A stretch of 64,000 nt of DNA from Candidatus Rhodoferax odensensis (GTDB taxonomy: Bacteria; Pseudomonadota; Gammaproteobacteria; Burkholderiales; Burkholderiaceae_C): positions 1-64,000 of the forward strand of contig JADKDJ010000034.1 of the NCBI GenBank assembly GCA_016718405.1. The letters run 5' to 3'. Shown piece after piece: positions 63,142 through 64,000 of this stretch. Each line of letters begins with the position of its first letter. Position 1 is the first letter of the stretch. The notes beneath the pieces are model-generated. The model searched no databases. It saw only the letters and a list, made by a program, of their open reading frames with translations, and was not told where the DNA came from. The translations under genes and the position numbers were made by a program.

Positions 63142-64000
63142 TCACTCCGAACCTGCAGCGTCTATGGCGCGCTTGTCACGCCCGTCCCGCCGCGCGGGCC
63201 ACGCCAGCAACACTCCCATCGCCGAGAACAAGACCAGCAGTGGCTGCACTGGCGCGAGATAGCGAAGATCGTTTGCGGCGGGCCAGGCGGTCACGTGGAT
63301 CAAGGCCAACAAAGCCAGTCTCCCCAGCACCAGAACGAGCAACAAGCCGCCGACGAGCCACAAACGACGCTGCGGTTCTACCCATCGACGCTGTGGCCAA
63401 GGCGATGCGCGAAGCCAAGCCAAAACCGCCACCAGCGCGAACCAGGGTAGTGCATATCGATAGGCCACTGTCAACCATGCGATGGCTGGCACGGACATGG
63501 GACTCGACCGGGATACCGCCAAACGGTCGTGCAAGAAGGACTCAGCCTCGGCCAGTGCAGCGGGCTCGCCGAGGTGTGGCAGAACGCCGTCCGCTGCGTG
63601 CCCCGGCATCGACACGAGCTGCTCCATCGCATACGCGAGACTGGTCCAAAAGGGAGACCAATCTCGCCACTGCAGCGCCGGCCTAAGCGTGTCGCGGCGC
63701 GCCTGGCACTGCAGCCGCCCTTGGTCGCAGGCGGCGTTGACCTCATCCGCCAATCGCTGGTAGAAACGATTGGCGTCCGCGGCGCTGCCATGCTGGCCGC
63801 TGGCAACGACGGCTTCACGCAACATCCAGACAAACCATCCGCCACCGGACTCACGTTCCATTGCACCCGACAGAAACGCCTGGGCATTGTGTGCGCCGCC
63901 AAAGAACAAGTCGATCTGGCGGCGAAACAACTCGTCACGGCCCGCACGGTCCTGCAGGAAGGCGGCGCCGCCGGTATTGCCCGCTGGCACCGCGACTTGC
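63142..64000 (-). CDS. Polytopic membrane protein, C-terminal part (runs off the window)
   Basis: The open frame continues without a stop through base 64000 (QVA precedes VPAGNTGGAAFLQDRAG), so this is the last 286 residues or more of a longer protein. It has a soluble helical stretch (about 150 residues, with ANRFYQRLADEVNAACDQGR) and then three or four hydrophobic helices (YALPWFALVAVLAWLRA, LWLVGGLLLVLVLGRLALLA, then LAPVQPLLVLFSAMGVLLAW). It ends with a short basic tail (RRDGRDKRA). The RYLAPVQPLL segment resembles the last helix region of integral-membrane glycosyltransferases of the GT-C fold, but I cannot assign a family. Confidence 0.6.
   Translation of the reverse strand, partial: QVAVPAGNTGGAAFLQDRAGRDELFRRQIDLFFGGAHNAQAFLSGAMERESGGGWFVWMLREAVVASGQHGSAADANRFYQRLADEVNAACDQGRLQCQARRDTLRPALQWRDWSPFWTSLAYAMEQLVSMPGHAADGVLPHLGEPAALAEAESFLHDRLAVSRSSPMSVPAIAWLTVAYRYALPWFALVAVLAWLRASPWPQRRWVEPQRRLWLVGGLLLVLVLGRLALLALIHVTAWPAANDLRYLAPVQPLLVLFSAMGVLLAWPARRDGRDKRAIDAAGSE

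Overview
The window looks like a chromosomal piece of a high-GC betaproteobacterium of the Burkholderiales, most probably a Comamonadaceae relative such as Rhodoferax or Polaromonas. The main reasons are the proteobacterial-type gshA, the TorF-like porin/glnK/amtB cluster, the YrbE-MCE-lipoprotein transport operon, glcE/glcF, and short palindromic intergenic repeats of the kind seen in that family. No rRNA, tRNA, CRISPR array, integrase or transposase gene was recognised. No gene-free stretch exceeds about 300 bases.

Layout. Bases 1-5110 hold a histidine phosphatase 3' end, an Lrp/AsnC regulator, a DAHP synthase, a group II truncated haemoglobin and aconitase A. Every one of them is interrupted by single-base frameshifts, which points to poor consensus sequence rather than simultaneous decay of housekeeping genes. 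Bases 5186-31275 are clean. They encode a methyltransferase, a membrane PAS-GGDEF-EAL protein, an iron alcohol dehydrogenase paired with an acyl-ACP-reductase-like protein, glcF/glcE with sugar-lactone genes, TorF/glnK/amtB behind a sigma-54 promoter, comM behind a LexA box, alr, lplT, an EamA transporter, the Mla-type lipid transport operon, a cyclic-nucleotide-binding protein and gshA.

Bases 31403-52158 are an accessory island of five large minus-strand RTX-type proteins, here called A to E from low to high coordinate. A and E begin with a serralysin-like zinc protease. All five end in a related C-terminal module finishing in NLVGLAQ-x-GL-[DE]. B, C and D have nearly identical 3' ends. A lipoprotein gene and an outer-membrane barrel gene, overlapping at TTGA, sit between A and B on the other strand. 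Beyond E lies a divergent FecR-TPR-barrel outer-membrane protein and, convergent to it, a CHASE2-adenylate/guanylate cyclase. No type I secretion ABC transporter or adaptor is in the window.

Bases 57962-64000 return to conserved genes: a second, intact DAHP synthase, a beta-propeller secreted protein, SppA, and the C-terminal part of a membrane protein that runs off the window.

The most notable items are the RTX paralogue cluster with its shared tail and its FecR-TPR-barrel/CHASE2-cyclase neighbours, the AAR-like reductase plus alcohol dehydrogenase with lysine/alanine-rich tails, a 62-bp palindromic element that inserted at the mlaE/mlaF junction yet kept translational coupling, and the sigma-54 and LexA sites either side of 20.4 kb.
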